From Rhodopirellula europaea 6C (GTDB taxonomy: Bacteria; Planctomycetota; Planctomycetia; Pirellulales; Pirellulaceae), in NCBI RefSeq assembly GCF_000338295.1, contig NZ_ANMO01000216.1:1-64000 (forward strand): a stretch of DNA of 64,000 bases, written 5' to 3'. Each line of letters starts with the position of its first letter. Position 1 is the stretch's first letter. Shown here in pieces: positions 63,990 through 64,000 of the stretch. The notes beneath the pieces are model-generated. The model worked only from the letters and a program-made list of their open reading frames with translations, was not told the DNA's origin and did not search any database. The position numbers were made by a program, and so were the translations under genes.

Positions 63990-64000
63990 GACAATCAGCA

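Noticed and set aside
1-64000. tRNA, rRNA or tmRNA genes
   Set aside because: No cloverleaf with a T-loop consensus or conserved rRNA segment was seen in the intergenic regions.

Overview
The window looks like chromosomal DNA of a marine planctomycete, most likely Rhodopirellula or a close relative. The evidence is the gene families: two sulfatases (one cut by the window edge), a DUF1559 prepilin-like protein with a small lipoprotein beside it, a YTV-repeat protein, a very cysteine-rich secreted protein, a PVC-type membrane cytochrome with a PQQ/NHL-like propeller, two PQQ-propeller proteins, ThuA-like and phytanoyl-CoA dioxygenase-like proteins, and genes that often lack a clear Shine-Dalgarno sequence. 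I found no rRNA, tRNA, CRISPR array, prophage or intact insertion sequence.

Layout. 1-3.1 kb: the 3' end of a sulfatase, then a minus-strand TadE/TadG-like cluster. 3.4-5.5 kb: a PhyH oxygenase and metF, the latter preceded by a strikingly structured leader. 6.1-11.3 kb: two PQQ-propeller proteins and a cupin. 12-16.2 kb: a 55-cysteine secreted protein, a transglutaminase-fold lipoprotein without the expected Cys, and a conserved hypothetical. 16.2-21.0 kb: a divergent MurNAc salvage locus (BadF-type kinase and MurQ on one side, SSS symporter and NamZ/DUF1343 on the other). 21.3-26.8 kb: Gfo/Idh oxidoreductase, PhyH, DUF1559 protein, soluble histidine kinase. 26.9-36.2 kb: sugar-nucleotide epimerase, sulfatase, ThuA, large TolC-like lipoprotein, coiled-coil membrane protein. 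36.3-41.1 kb: folD, siroheme sulfite/nitrite reductase, PAS-GAF-REC protein. 41.6-47 kb: the YTV-repeat protein, a NifS-like protein without the catalytic Cys, a SET-domain protein, a second Cys-rich secreted protein. 47-50.6 kb: flagellar genes flgB-flgC-fliE-fliF behind a degenerate HATPase. 50.7-55 kb: a signal-peptidase-like protein with a zinc-ribbon-like insert, lexA, uppP and a DUF368 (PopT-type) transporter. 55-64 kb: a tightly packed minus-strand run: PVC cytochrome, SufS-like protein, nadA, DUF423 protein, pyrB, a pseudo-dihydroorotase and rnpA.

How the genes work together. The 16-21 kb locus reads as a complete route from peptidoglycan to GlcNAc-6-phosphate. uppP and the DUF368 gene sit back to back and together fit recycling of the undecaprenyl-phosphate carrier. 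The Cys-rich and YTV proteins are good candidates for the disulfide-rich protein envelope described for planctomycetes. Several enzymes have lost the expected catalytic residue (LexA Lys to Arg, NifS Cys to Gln, transglutaminase Cys to Ser, dihydroorotase metal ligands, epimerase Tyr to Phe), which makes this window unusually rich in testable sequence-function questions. The strongest undescribed candidate is the metF leader, which has a long nested stem and two mutually exclusive pairings next to a T-run.
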